Assembly (NCBI GenBank): GCA_019914945.1
Contig: CM034109.1
Location: 7,184,479 to 7,248,478 of the forward strand
Direction of reading: 5' to 3'
Source: Typha latifolia
Taxonomy: Eukaryota > Streptophyta > Magnoliopsida > Poales > Typhaceae
DNA length: 64,000 nt
Part shown: in pieces, positions 1-11,235 of the stretch
Layout of the letters: each line of letters opens with the position of its first letter
Numbering within the stretch: the first letter of the stretch is position 1
Made by a program: the position numbers and the translations under genes
Notes under the pieces: generated by a model
What the model was told of the DNA's origin: nothing
Seen by the model: the letters and a program-made list of their open reading frames with translations, nothing else
The model's database searches: none

Positions 1-126
1 CGAGAATTTAAATTTTAACACGTAGTATCGAATCAATAATTTCTAAACTAAACTAAGTAGGATCTGGACTACATAGCTATGTGGTGGGCCCGCCGAGTGT
101 ACTACACTTTTAGATTAGAAAATTTA

Positions 127-127
127 A

Positions 128-163
<36 letters not shown>
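127..163. repeat. AAT/ATA trinucleotide microsatellite
   Basis: About twelve uninterrupted AAT units can be read directly. No gene is adjacent. Confidence 0.9.
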
Positions 164-1452
164 GGAGAAAAAGAATCGTCATATTACATATGTTTGAGTT
201 GGATCCGGAAACGGAGTTGTTCTTGGGAGTACGGATCCCCAAGGACTAGTGTGGGATCCACACGTGTCCCCCATTGAGCCGGCAAGCGTGGGCCCGGTCC
301 TGCCCCCGGCTCACTGGGCAAGACCGGTCTAGGCGGACACAGGCTCTGAAGAACCCCCCCCTCTCTTCTCCTGACGCCTCACCTGCAGACCAGACTCACG
401 TCCCATTCCCGTTTACGGTTTCCCCTCTTCCCTAACCCCGGTTAGCAGTTTTGCCCCAATCCTAACCGGACGCCAGATGGATTTAAGTTATAGTTTAATG
501 TCTTTACCCCTCCACCTCACTGCCACGTCCGCACGTGCTCTGTCGTGCCCCCATTGGTTGACGACTTCTTTTTACAAAACTAGCCCTACCCCTATATTTA
601 ATCCAAACTTTGGATTAAATTGTACGGACTTTCAGATGGAGGGTCAACGTTTTCTCACGGACCTCTCCTCTCTGAGTAAATTATTGAATAGTTTAAAACA
701 AATTATAGATTAAAAAAATTAATATTTTATAGTACATTTTCATCCATTCATAAATAAATTATAAAAATTGAAAATAACATATAGTATTATTAAAATAAAT
801 AAATTAACACAAAGTTAAGTATCACTAAGAGAAAAAAAATTGGACAAAAAACTTTTAAATTTAAATTTAGAGGATATATTGTCTTTTTTTTTGTAATTTT
901 GATAAAATCTTATTGGTAAAAAATAATTGTTTCGTATCTTCGCAAAGTTATCACATTCTAAATTATTTTATTTTTATTTTGCCTATATATTAATTTCTTA
1001 TTTGAGATCTGATTAAACTTCGATCAAATTTATTATATTTATTTTCTCAATGACATATTGTAAGTCTAAAATAAATTATTAATTATAAAATTGAATAGTT
1101 CTGCGTGTTTTAACAATAAGACATTAAATATTTGAATATTTTTGATAAAATAGATAAAATCTTCTTTTTGTTTAATAAAGTACTTTCAACACTTTTCTTA
1201 GAGGTTGGGGGGAGGGTAGTTTGGTCAACAACTAGATGGTTGACGCGTGAATCGAACGGTCCACGAGGTCGTCTTTGTGGTCGTGTCGGAAAGAGACCAA
1301 AAGTCGAATCGCGTCATTTCGATGAGGTCATGAACTAATGATGAGATTATGACGAAGGATTTAAGTTAAAATACCTTGTGACCTTTTCATTTTGTTTTTA
1401 ATGGATCAAAACATAGTCACATTACGAATATCTAATATTCTATTACTGAAGA

Positions 1453-1456
<4 letters not shown>

Positions 1457-1483
<27 letters not shown>
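1457..1483. repeat. AT dinucleotide microsatellite
   Basis: A pure AT alternation of about 26 bases in gene-free DNA. Confidence 0.9.
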
Positions 1484-2175
1484 ATACCTCTCTCTTTTGA
1501 CCTCAATAAATATAAAATTATTTTGCATCTAAAGTTAGTTTAACTTGTCTGTATAATAATAAGATATTAAAAGCAAGATGCGAGGCCAAATAAATAAATT
1601 TCCTATATATTAGGATATGAATGATAATAAAAATAATAATATTTTTGGTAAACTTTTATTTTTCTATATAGATTACCGAAGATTTTGTTGATAAAAAATG
1701 AGAGGAAAGGAAATTGTGATTGTTTTCTAAAGAAGCCACTTCTAATCAATATTAAAAGTTTTGAATAGAGATAGATAGTGATAGTAATTAGTGACTACAT
1801 GCAGTATATAAAGATAAAAAGTGTCTCCATCACTTTAAGAGATGAAGTGAGTGATTTTAATAAAGCAAAAAAAAATTTGAGTTGTCAATTTACTTTTCTT
1901 ATCTAAACACTATAAAGTGGGGAATTTTTGAAAAATAGTCACTTTCTCTGTTCTTATTCTCTAGTAACTAATCTTTACACCTAATTACTATAGAAATATT
2001 TTTAAATAATAAATATATATACATGGAGATTATATTTTATATTTTACTCCGTTGTAACTTCCGAATAGACTGAAGTACAGTTATTATAATTTTAAATATA
2101 CTTAATTAAATGAGAGATCGAATTTAAAAACTTAAAACAGAGTTGTGGAGGCCTTATTAACTTCTTAATTATATA

Positions 2176-2274
2176 TAAAATAATACCGATCAAATTTGAG
2201 ATAATAAATATATAAATATAGGTATGTTTTTTATTATTTTTTTATTATCTCAAATCTAATCGATATTATTTTAA
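2176..2274. repeat. Imperfect inverted repeat (hairpin of about 100 bp)
   Basis: The left arm at about 2176-2208 and the right arm at about 2241-2274 are reverse complements over about 33 bases with few mismatches; the shared core contains TTTGAGATAATAAA. The loop is about 30 bases of AT-rich sequence. It is typical of a short MITE or foldback remnant. No target-site duplication was identified. Confidence 0.6.
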
Positions 2275-2341
2275 ATAAATTTAATTAATTATTTAAAAAA
2301 TATCTATAGCAAAGATTTTTAGATTCAACCTTTACTTTAGT

Positions 2342-2346
<5 letters not shown>

Positions 2347-2383
<37 letters not shown>
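2347..2383. repeat. AT dinucleotide microsatellite
   Basis: A pure AT alternation of about 37 bases directly beside the G-box and the GC-rich island that starts at 2385. Confidence 0.9.
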
Positions 2384-2385
<2 letters not shown>

Positions 2386-5300
2386 CCACGTGGCAGGATG
2401 CGAAAGTAAAAGTACGACGGAGTAGGTAAAGCAAGGGTGGAGGATCCACCGTCCGATCCGTTGAACCGGGCCGATTCAGTCGAGTCCGGTCCGACAGTAA
2501 ACCAATGCCCGTCACTATTCCTAACCAAATAGACGGGCGCCACGTCGGCTGGTGCGGCAGAGGGGTAAGTGGGAAGGTGGGATGGTGAGGACCACCACCG
2601 ACAGGTGTCCCTGAGAGGGGGTGTGTGTTTGGAAGTGGGTGGGGTCCCCACAAATTGGACGGTCCACATGAGCCCAGTGGGCACTGCGTGGCTCAGAGGG
2701 AGCTCTTTAGCTCTGGGTGAGCAGAGGGCGGCCGTCCTTTCGGTGCGATTGGATCGACGTAGTGGGCTTAAGTTGGCAAATGTGCCCAAGAATCTACACC
2801 CGTTTCGAGATTGTACTAACTAACCCAAATACAACCCCACCCCTTGCCAAATATTTTAAATTTTCTCTTTTAAGTCATTTATTACATATTACTTTCTATA
2901 TTTTATTTATTTTATCATTCACTCCCGTCCTCCTTAAGAAGTTTGTAAACTAATCCCTCCTTTTTTTTCGGTAATTTTTATTTAACAAATTAATATTATT
3001 TTAAACTAACTAATATTAACTAAATTAGTAAAGTATTCTCACCTCTTTAACCCTCCGTAGTCTTCTCGTCTTTCACCTAACTCTCCTCCTCTTTTTCTTT
3101 TTCCCCCTCCTCTACTTATCTATCATGCAAAAATGGAAAAAAATGAAGGGATAAAAGAGACAGAGATAATTTAAGTATTATATAAATTAAATAGTTACTA
3201 TTTTATAATAGAAATTTTTTTTATTGGTATTATTTACGTTAACTCTGAGTATTAAATAAAAATTATAAAAAAAATGTAAGAGTCAAGTTATAAAATCTTT
3301 AAATGCGAAATATGAATTACAAAATAAATAAATATAAGATATAATTTATAAAATTTACTTTTTAAATTTATAAAATAAAGACTCACACGTATTTTAACTT
3401 TATTTTATTATCGTTCACACCTTATCAAAAACATCAGTTTATTGTATGAATAGGCGATTTGCACATTAAACTAAATATAATTTATGTTTTCCCATTTCTA
3501 TCTATTTTAGTTTTAATTTGCAGCTTCACTACTTTTCTTTTAAAATATTAAATTAAAAGAATTTATGAGAGTAAATTAAAGAGGATTTAACAAGCTTTCA
3601 ATATATGTAAAATAATACGGATTAAGATTCATACGGATAAATATATGTTGTTAAATGTTGTAATCCATTGTTATAGAAAAACATATATTTATTTAATATT
3701 TTAATCATATATTTAGATAAATATTATTAGTAGGCATATGCTAAGCCCGGTCAAGAAACTATGGGTCAACTCTCTCAATTTAACAGCCCATTGGGCTATA
3801 AACATGCACAATTTAACTCAGCGAGGTTCTTCAAGCCCTTATTTTCGTCCGATGCTAACCTCAGAACTTGATTAATTAGTCTTAATTTTTTAAAAAATAA
3901 ACTTAATTAGATACGAAAAATATGTTTGATTACTGAACCAGTTCAGCGAAGTCTCTGAACTTAAACAACGCCGGAGATCTCGGCATAACACTAGATAAAT
4001 ATCAAAATGTGAGTATCCCTAAATAATATACTTTGCTTCAATGAAGCTTGGGGTAGTTTTTGATGGGCAAGTCTTTTGTAGTTCCCTAGCAAAAAGATGG
4101 AACTGACAAGGTGCGGCCAAAGGAGTGCATCAGGAGGGAGAGCAGCGAGTCAGAGAGGAGTGACCACCACCTTCTTCCCCTCTCCCTCTGCTCCTCTGTC
4201 TTGTGCTTTAATGGGCTCAGTAGCCCCTCTTCTTCCCCAAGATACATTTGCTGAGTCCCATATAATTGGTGTACTTCCTGATAGCATTCAAAGATTTTCA
4301 CTATTTTAAGTCTGCCCTTAGATTTGTTATTTTTAACACGTGTGCTTGAAGTTTTAGTAAGTTGATATAGAAATTTGATAAACTTTTTAGTTGATTTAAA
4401 AATTTCAATATAATGTAATCAAATTGCACTTTTTTACTATTTCCCTTTTGAATTTAACATGCATAAAGGATTAAATTATTCATTGGACCAGCATTGGGTC
4501 AGATCTCGGCCCATATTGCGGCCCATCTAACCCTTGCAGTTGCTCTTTGTTTCTCGACTCAAATTGGATCCAATCACCTTTTTTTTCTTGGGCCTAATGG
4601 GCCATAACCACAACATTAGAATAACTATAATAGTCGATATATTTTTATAACTAACCAATTAGTTATAAAAATAATTTTCACCTCTTAATAAATTAAAGGG
4701 TATATAAGGCATTTCACATATGTGACTAGATTAACCGATAATTGCTTATCCTTGTAACCGTTTCCTTAATAATAGGAGTGCAAACTTCTATAAATTTATT
4801 ATTATTTTTATTTAGTATTATTTAGTTTCCGATTAATTTTATTTAGTATTATTTAATTTCAACCGTTCGAGTAGGAGAGAGAAATGAATAATTCTTTATT
4901 ATTTTCCAAACAACATGCAAAGGTGACAAAAATAATACCCAGCCAGTGGTTTTATAAGATCACAACCTCTCTACTGTCACTGTTACAGTTGCAAGTTGCA
5001 ACTACTCCCATTTGTAGTTTGGGCAATGACACAAGGGGTAGGTAGTAGTTTCTTCATTAAAGTTATTCCAACAATATCTTAAAAGAGAATGGTTTGCCAT
5101 TAAATCTACAGCCTAGCTGATGGAAAAAAAGCATTACATCCTCTGCTTTGATTGCTGACAAAGTACTATTCACTTTTAGAATTAGAACAAAAGAGAACTA
5201 AAGATTAACAGAAATAATGTGGTCTTTTTATTTATAAATTGAAATCTTGTCATGCTGCTTACTCTATTTATAGATCCAAATCTTAGCATTTTAGTGGTAA

Positions 5301-7955
5301 AAATGATACAAATATACTTATCCAAAATGAATATATGCATACGAGAATAATATGATTTTATTTTAATGACAGTCACATAAGTATTCAAAGAATTAATTAC
5401 TGGAAGGTATAATGAAATTGCTCTTAATCTTGCTCGATTTGCTGTTAAAAATTATTCCTGTAAGTTTTAGATCATACCTGAGCGAGATCTTATGAGTAAT
5501 CTTGTTTATTAATAAACTTAGTATATATGCAGGCTTTCTCCTTTAAAAAAAAGAAAAAAGAAAAACTATAGTAATTCAATCAGTCTACAGTTAAATTGAT
5601 GGAGTTTTAATATTTAGTCAGAAAAAGGTATCTATATAGAAACAAAACTAGAGTTGGGTCTTTGCACTAAAAATTATTGAGTTAGTTCAGCATTAATTTT
5701 GATTCTACGAACCAGTGTTCCAAAGCCATTCTCCAATCTATATTCATTAAGCTACACTTTTTTATTCTCGATTAAATTTCTGCAACTAAACTTTTAATTT
5801 TTTGATTATTTTTTTACTTTCATTGCTAATAGGATTAGAAATCTTTTGCAGCCCCTACTGCAGAAACTTCGTACAAAATTAAGATGATTGGCACCATCCA
5901 AGAAAATAGACAGCATTTGACTGAGATATAGACATAATAATTATAGAAAACTAGTATCAAGTAAATAACGATACAATCACTCATGCTAAAACGAAATAGA
6001 AACAAATCTTCCTCTTGGCAACACAACGAAGCACAACATGAGGTCAGTGGGTCTATTGCATGTAACTCCATCAAGCTCACAGATGATCTAACACCACAAT
6101 CTGCTAGCAAACCAAAACAATTAACACAAATATCAGAAGAATAAATTAATAACCATCACAATCAATAATCTACACTCGCATCAACAAAAGAAAGGCTCCA
6201 GCAATGCAGACTATGGAAAAGAAAATAAAACTTTAGCAGCAAAACTTACTAGGGTCAACTGAGAAGAAATCCATGCTTTGATAGGCTTTGTTTATTACTT
6301 TGAAAGATGGATTGGTCCAGCATATTTTCATCCAGCAGTGTGATATTTTTTTGTTTGTTTGTTTGTTTGATCTCCCACTTATGGTGGCCAACTTGGAAAG
6401 AAAAAAATTTATGTGTATAAGGTCTTGGTGGGCTTCTCTTTAAAATTTAGATAAGAGCAGTTGTTCATACGTTACAATCATATGAATGCTATGAGGAGTT
6501 ATATCCTTGCATGTATCTAGTCACTGGAACTAATTGGACAATAGTAGTGACACACATCTAACTACGTTGACAAGGATGACTCTATTCTTTTGCCTATCCT
6601 ATTGTAATATTTATATGTATATATGATTGGATCTATACTATAGTAAGATTAAAGGAGATGGAAAATCTATTGTACATGCATGTGGATCTAGCTAGTCACT
6701 ATTATGAACTTAGACTAGAGCTTAAGTTAATTAAAACCTATTTATAGGGTTTCTAATTCTTAAAGTTCATTTTCCTCTAACATTTATCAGCAATAATGAC
6801 TCCAAGCCCTCAATGTACTGTTTCTATATTTTTCTTAAAACCAAATTTAAATTAAACTCAACCTGAAAGTAAACAAACGAAACTTGAATATTCTTTTCTC
6901 CGTTATGAATGAGTGATGAATTAGTTAATCGTATGGTTAATTACACTTATTTTTTTAATATACATTAATATTTTTTTTACCAATCTAAGAAACGTCTTAT
7001 TTATTTGTTCTTAATTGATGAGTTTATGTAATTAATAATTTTTTTTTATAGAATATACATAAAACACTGTTATTATTATTTAATTATATCACGTGAAATT
7101 GTCATCTAAAAAGAAAAAGTAAAATGTACACGTTTGAATGCCGAATTACGTGGTAAATCCTCACATTTACAACAAACACAGTTACCAAATGTGTAGCATT
7201 TTTTCTCATCCTCTTTGCGTGATGAATTTAGTTATCGACAACAAATCAATTCTATAATCAGCTTTTAGATATGGACGGAAATATTTATTTCAATCCCGAT
7301 CAACATCTCATCTTTACCCTATCTATCCCTATCAAAATAAAAGCCCCATCAACACCACCTCTTTGTCTTAAATTAATAGGACTCAATTACTAAACTATAT
7401 CAATCATATATCTCCGCTCCTATATTTTATTTTATTTTTATAATATCTATTATAAATTGATAGAACTTAATTACTAAACTACAGGTGCTCCTGCATCCTA
7501 ACTAACTTTGATACATCGTGATCAAAATCGGATTACATCTCCTGTGATCATGCCACTGGTTATTGATAAACGTATTTGGATCTTAGATTCACGGGTTGTC
7601 TGACGTGAAGCCAATCTGTGATCTTAAAAGAGATATAAAATTTTCCAACATCCCCCGTAACAAGTAGTAGCATCTGCCCAAGTGCCGCTAAATTCCAAAC
7701 AAAACGACAAACTATGAAAGCTATGCATGACACCTGTGCGTGTACCAAATTCATCTGATCATCATACAATCAGAACTACTATCACTATTCACCCAATGAC
7801 AGCTGGCCAAGTTTCAGCCGTACAGAAATGTATACAATCTGATTTGGAGAGAATCCCCTCCCTGCTCTCCGAACTTCACTCGGCACTCCCGATCTCCACT
7901 CTTTCGTGGTTTCGCTTCCCCTGTTTCCGCCCCCAGTTAAACTTTTTCTTCCCTT

Positions 7956-7963
7956 TATATAAA
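7956..7963 (+). promoter_or_regulatory. TATA box of CYP51
   Basis: TATATAAA lies 212 bases upstream of the CYP51 start at 8168. Transcription would then begin near 7985-7990 with a leader of about 180 bases. This is why the open frame running in phase from 7727 into the gene is treated as untranscribed or untranslated extension and not as protein. Confidence 0.55.
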
Positions 7964-8167
7964 TTTAATTATAAAAAACCCCCTCGCTCGAATCTTTTCT
8001 TCTATTTAAACCCCTCCTCCTCCTCTCCAAGCCCTTCGGATTTCACGCCTCAATCTCTCCATATCCGAATCGGAAAAGGTAACCCTTGTAATCCCATTAT
8101 CTCTCTTTCTCGTCTCTTAGATCTAGATCTGATTCGTTCCTCCTCTCCAGATCGTTCCGATCTCGCC

Positions 8168-11100
8168 ATGGATCTCACCGATCCGAAGATCTTGCCCGCC
8201 GTGGTCGCCTTCGTCGCCACCGCCATCTTCCTTAAGATTCTCGTCGGCCTCTTCGGCCGGGGATCCAACCAACGGCTTCCGCCGGCGGTCAGTTCGTTTC
8301 CGGTGATCGGGGGTCTGCTCCGCTTCATGAAAGGACCGGTTGTGATGATCAGGGAAGAGTACAGGAAGCTTGGGAGCGTGTTTACTGTGAGTATTGTTAA
8401 TAGGAAGATCACGTTCTTTATCGGGCCGGACGTGTCGGCGCATTTCTTTAAGGCGCCGGAGTCGGAGATGAGCCAGCAGGAAGTGTATCAATTTAATGTG
8501 CCGACGTTCGGGCCCGGGGTGGTGTTTGACGTGGATTACTCGGTGAGGCAGGAGCAGTTTAGGTTCTTCACTGAGGCGCTTAGGGTGACGAAGCTGAGGA
8601 GCTATGTCGATCAGATGGTCGTCGAGGCTGAGGTAAATTTGATTGGTTTTGTTTGTTCTAGAGTAAATTTTAGATTTTGTTCTAGCGGTAAATTTGATTG
8701 GTTTTGTTTGTTCTAGAGTAAAGTTTAGATTTTGGAAGGATTTAACATGAAAAGAAGCTATTTTTCTGTCAAATATGCAAGATTTATATGGTGGTGTTGT
8801 CTGTGTACATGGGGCTATCTATCATAGGAAAGGGGGGATAATGATGCTTTTAAGATACGGAATTAATAAATCTGGACTGCATGTTGATTCCTACATTGTC
8901 CATATGCTCATCGAGATTATTTTCCCATAAGCTGTAAACTTCTAAAGGTCGGAATGCCTCCGCAACATTCAAACAACTAAATTATGAATTCAAGATTTTG
9001 AATAGGCAAAGTTTTAAAGTTGTTTTACTTGATATGGGATGAATTCTATTTTAAAAATATCATCATCATTTGTTGCACTAAATTTGTTTGGCTTCGTGGA
9101 GATGAGTTATTTAGGGTGGTAGTAATGCAAACATCATCGATATGCACTTCAATTTACAAATATCAGATGATTTGAACCTTCCAACTCTCTTTGCATATAT
9201 TTAAGTAATGACATGTAGTGTTAATGCCATCTTTCTGTTAGATTAGCGTTTTTTATGCATATGTATAGGTACGAGAAAGTTTTTGTTTATTTTAATTGTT
9301 CTTCATAGGAACATAGTCTTTAGAGTTATTTGATCAGACTCCTGGGTGTTACTGAGTCAATATGTCTGATATTGTGCAGAATATATAGCAATGACTTGTT
9401 TCATTTTGCTTCGGCTGAGGGGAGAGTGATATATATGATGTTGATTATGCAAATCCATAATTATTAGCTGCTGTAATATATGCAATATATGAAATTATCA
9501 GCCCCATCATCTATTTGGCTATTCATCTTCTCATGACATTTGAACTGCTTGAGATACAACGTAATGATCTATTTTACTCTAAACTTGGTTGATTATAACA
9601 TTATATCTTTGACTTTCTGAGTTCAACTGGGGAGTTATACTGAAATTCATTTTGCATGGACTTTACCAGTTCTTATCGATATACCTGCAGGTGTACTACA
9701 CATCTAGTCAAATGATTAATTTCGTCATATTACAGGAGACTCGTAGTGACTTTTGAACTAAGTCCACCTGTAATTAATTATTTTGTAGGTGCAATTGCCA
9801 GAATAGATAATTGAGAAATCTTTATTCTAAAACTTGGTTGATTATAATATTATATCGTTGACCTTTTGAGTTCAACTGGTGAGGTATATTGAAATTCATT
9901 TTGGCTGAAACTTTACCAGTTCCTGTCAATAAACCCGCAGGAGTACTACACATCTAGTCAAGTGGTAAATTTTGTCATATTACAGGAGACACGTACTGAC
10001 TTTTGAACTACGTCAACCTGTAACTAATTATTTTTGAGACAATTGCCATAATGTATAATTGAGAAAATCTTTATTTTCTGTAAGAAATATTCTGTTTTGA
10101 TGTTCTTGTGGATAGGATTAAGACCTCTTCTTTTCTGTGACCCTGTTATCATTGTGATTAGCAATGCATGATGTCTCAGTAATGTAGTGATGTCTTAAGA
10201 GTGATCTCATATCTGGAACTTGTATGCATTTTGTAGGACTACTTCTCTAAGTGGGGAGAGAGCGGCACAGTGGATTTAAAGTATGAGCTGGAGCACCTCA
10301 TCATACTGACTGCAAGTCGATGCTTGCTAGGTAGGGAGGTGAGAGACAAGCTATTCGATGACGTCTCTGCTCTCTTTCATGACCTCGACAATGGCATGCA
10401 ACCCATCAGTGTCATCTTCCCCTACCTCCCCATCCCTGCTCACCGCCGTCGTGACAAGGCACGTGCCAGGATCGCTGAGATCTTCTCCACCATTATCAAA
10501 TCCCGCAAGAGCTCTGGTCAGTCTGAGGAAGACATGCTGCAGTGCTTCATTGATTCGAAGTACAAGGATGGTCGCCCCACAACTGAAGGAGAGGTCACTG
10601 GACTTCTCATCGCTGCTCTATTTGCTGGACAGCACACTAGTTCTATTACCTCAACATGGACGGGAGCTTACCTCTGCCGTTTTAAGCAGTACCTTGTTGC
10701 TGCTGTCGAGGAGCAAAAGGAGTTGCTGAAGAAACACGGGGATAAAATCGACCACGACATCTTGTCAGAGATGGATGTTCTCTATCGCTGCATCAAGGAA
10801 GCTCTAAGGCTCCACCCTCCATTGATCATGTTGCTTCGCCATTCTCACAGTGATTTCACTGTCAAGACGAGGGAAGGGAAAGAGTACGACATCCCAAAGG
10901 GCCACATTGTTGCCACCTCGCCAGCCTTTGCAAACCGCCTGCCGCATATCTACAAGGATCCTGATAACTACGACCCTGACAGGTTTGCACCTGGGAGAGA
11001 GGAGGACAAGGCTGCTGGAGCCTTCTCCTACATCGCCTTCGGCGGTGGCAGGCATGGTTGCCTCGGAGAGCCGTTCGCTTACCTGCAAATAAAGGCCATC

Positions 11101-11235
11101 TGGAGCCATTTGTTGAGGAACTTTGAGTTTGAACTGATCTCCCCTTTCCCTGAGACTGACTGGAACGCCATGGTGGTTGGGGTCAAGGGTGAAGTCATGG
11201 TGCGCTACAAGCGCCGAAGGCTGACTGTCGACTGA
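8168..11235 (+). CDS. CYP51G1: Sterol 14-alpha-demethylase, obtusifoliol type (CYP51G1)
   Basis: This P450 removes the 14-alpha-methyl group of obtusifoliol in phytosterol synthesis on the ER membrane. Exons are 8168-8632 and 10237-11235 with one phase-0 intron, giving 487 residues, the normal length. An N-terminal hydrophobic anchor lies at about residues 8-25, followed by a proline-rich hinge. The plant B-prime region reads QFNVPTFGPG. The I-helix oxygen-activation motif AGQHTS is at about 285-290, the K-helix EALR at 343-346, PDRF follows, and the haem loop FGGGRHGCLG carries the ligand cysteine near 430. All key residues are present, so the gene should encode an active enzyme. The start at 8168 (GCCATGG) has an ideal context and matches the family N-terminus. 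The intron holds two duplications, one of which copies the splice donor. Confidence 0.96.
8632..8740 (+). repeat. 55-bp tandem duplication carrying the CYP51 splice donor
   Basis: The segment starting GGTAAATTTGATTGGTTTTG at 8632 is repeated from 8687 almost without change. The first copy holds the donor used in the model (GAG|GTAAAT); the second gives CG|GTAAAT at 8688. Use of the second donor would add 55 nt and shift the frame. Confidence 0.85.
9578..10077 (+). repeat. Tandem duplication of about 250 bp in the CYP51 intron
   Basis: Unit 1 (9578-9825) and unit 2 (9826-about 10077) align along their full length. Shared landmarks are ACTTGGTTGATTATAA, GAGTTCAACTGG, TACTACACATCTAGTCAA and CATATTACAGGAGAC. 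Identity is clearly high by eye, but substitutions are scattered, so the event is not recent. No coding content. Confidence 0.85.

Larger units (their letters stand above)
1..7700. other. Gene-poor AT-rich intergenic region
   Basis: I see no convincing coding exon here. Open frames are short, lack splice-compatible partners and match no family I know. Visible structure: an AAT-type microsatellite near 127-163, AT tracts near 1457-1483 and 2347-2383, a small hairpin at 2176-2274, and GC-rich islands at about 200-460 and 2385-2830. Four TGGGCC/GGCCCA motifs lie between 4508 and 4603. Near 7370-7400 and 7455-7485 there is a weak direct repeat. The rest looks like degraded intergenic DNA. Confidence 0.6.

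Noticed and set aside
2285..2789. Overlapping minus-strand frames of 122 and 150 codons
   Set aside because: They end in translated AT repeats, overlap each other in different frames and show no domain.
4059..4130. Possible miR399-like hairpin (GGCAAGTCTTTTG with GCCAAAGGAGTGC)
   Set aside because: The second arm does not match the mature miR399 sequence well enough and pairing is broken by several mismatches.
5835..6110. Minus-strand frame of 91 codons with several cysteines
   Set aside because: No start context, splice partner or family resemblance; the surrounding DNA is AT-rich and non-coding in character.
7727..8167. 147-codon N-terminal extension of CYP51
   Set aside because: It is open by chance across the promoter and leader. 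A TATA box lies inside it, and CYP51 proteins start at the position of 8168.
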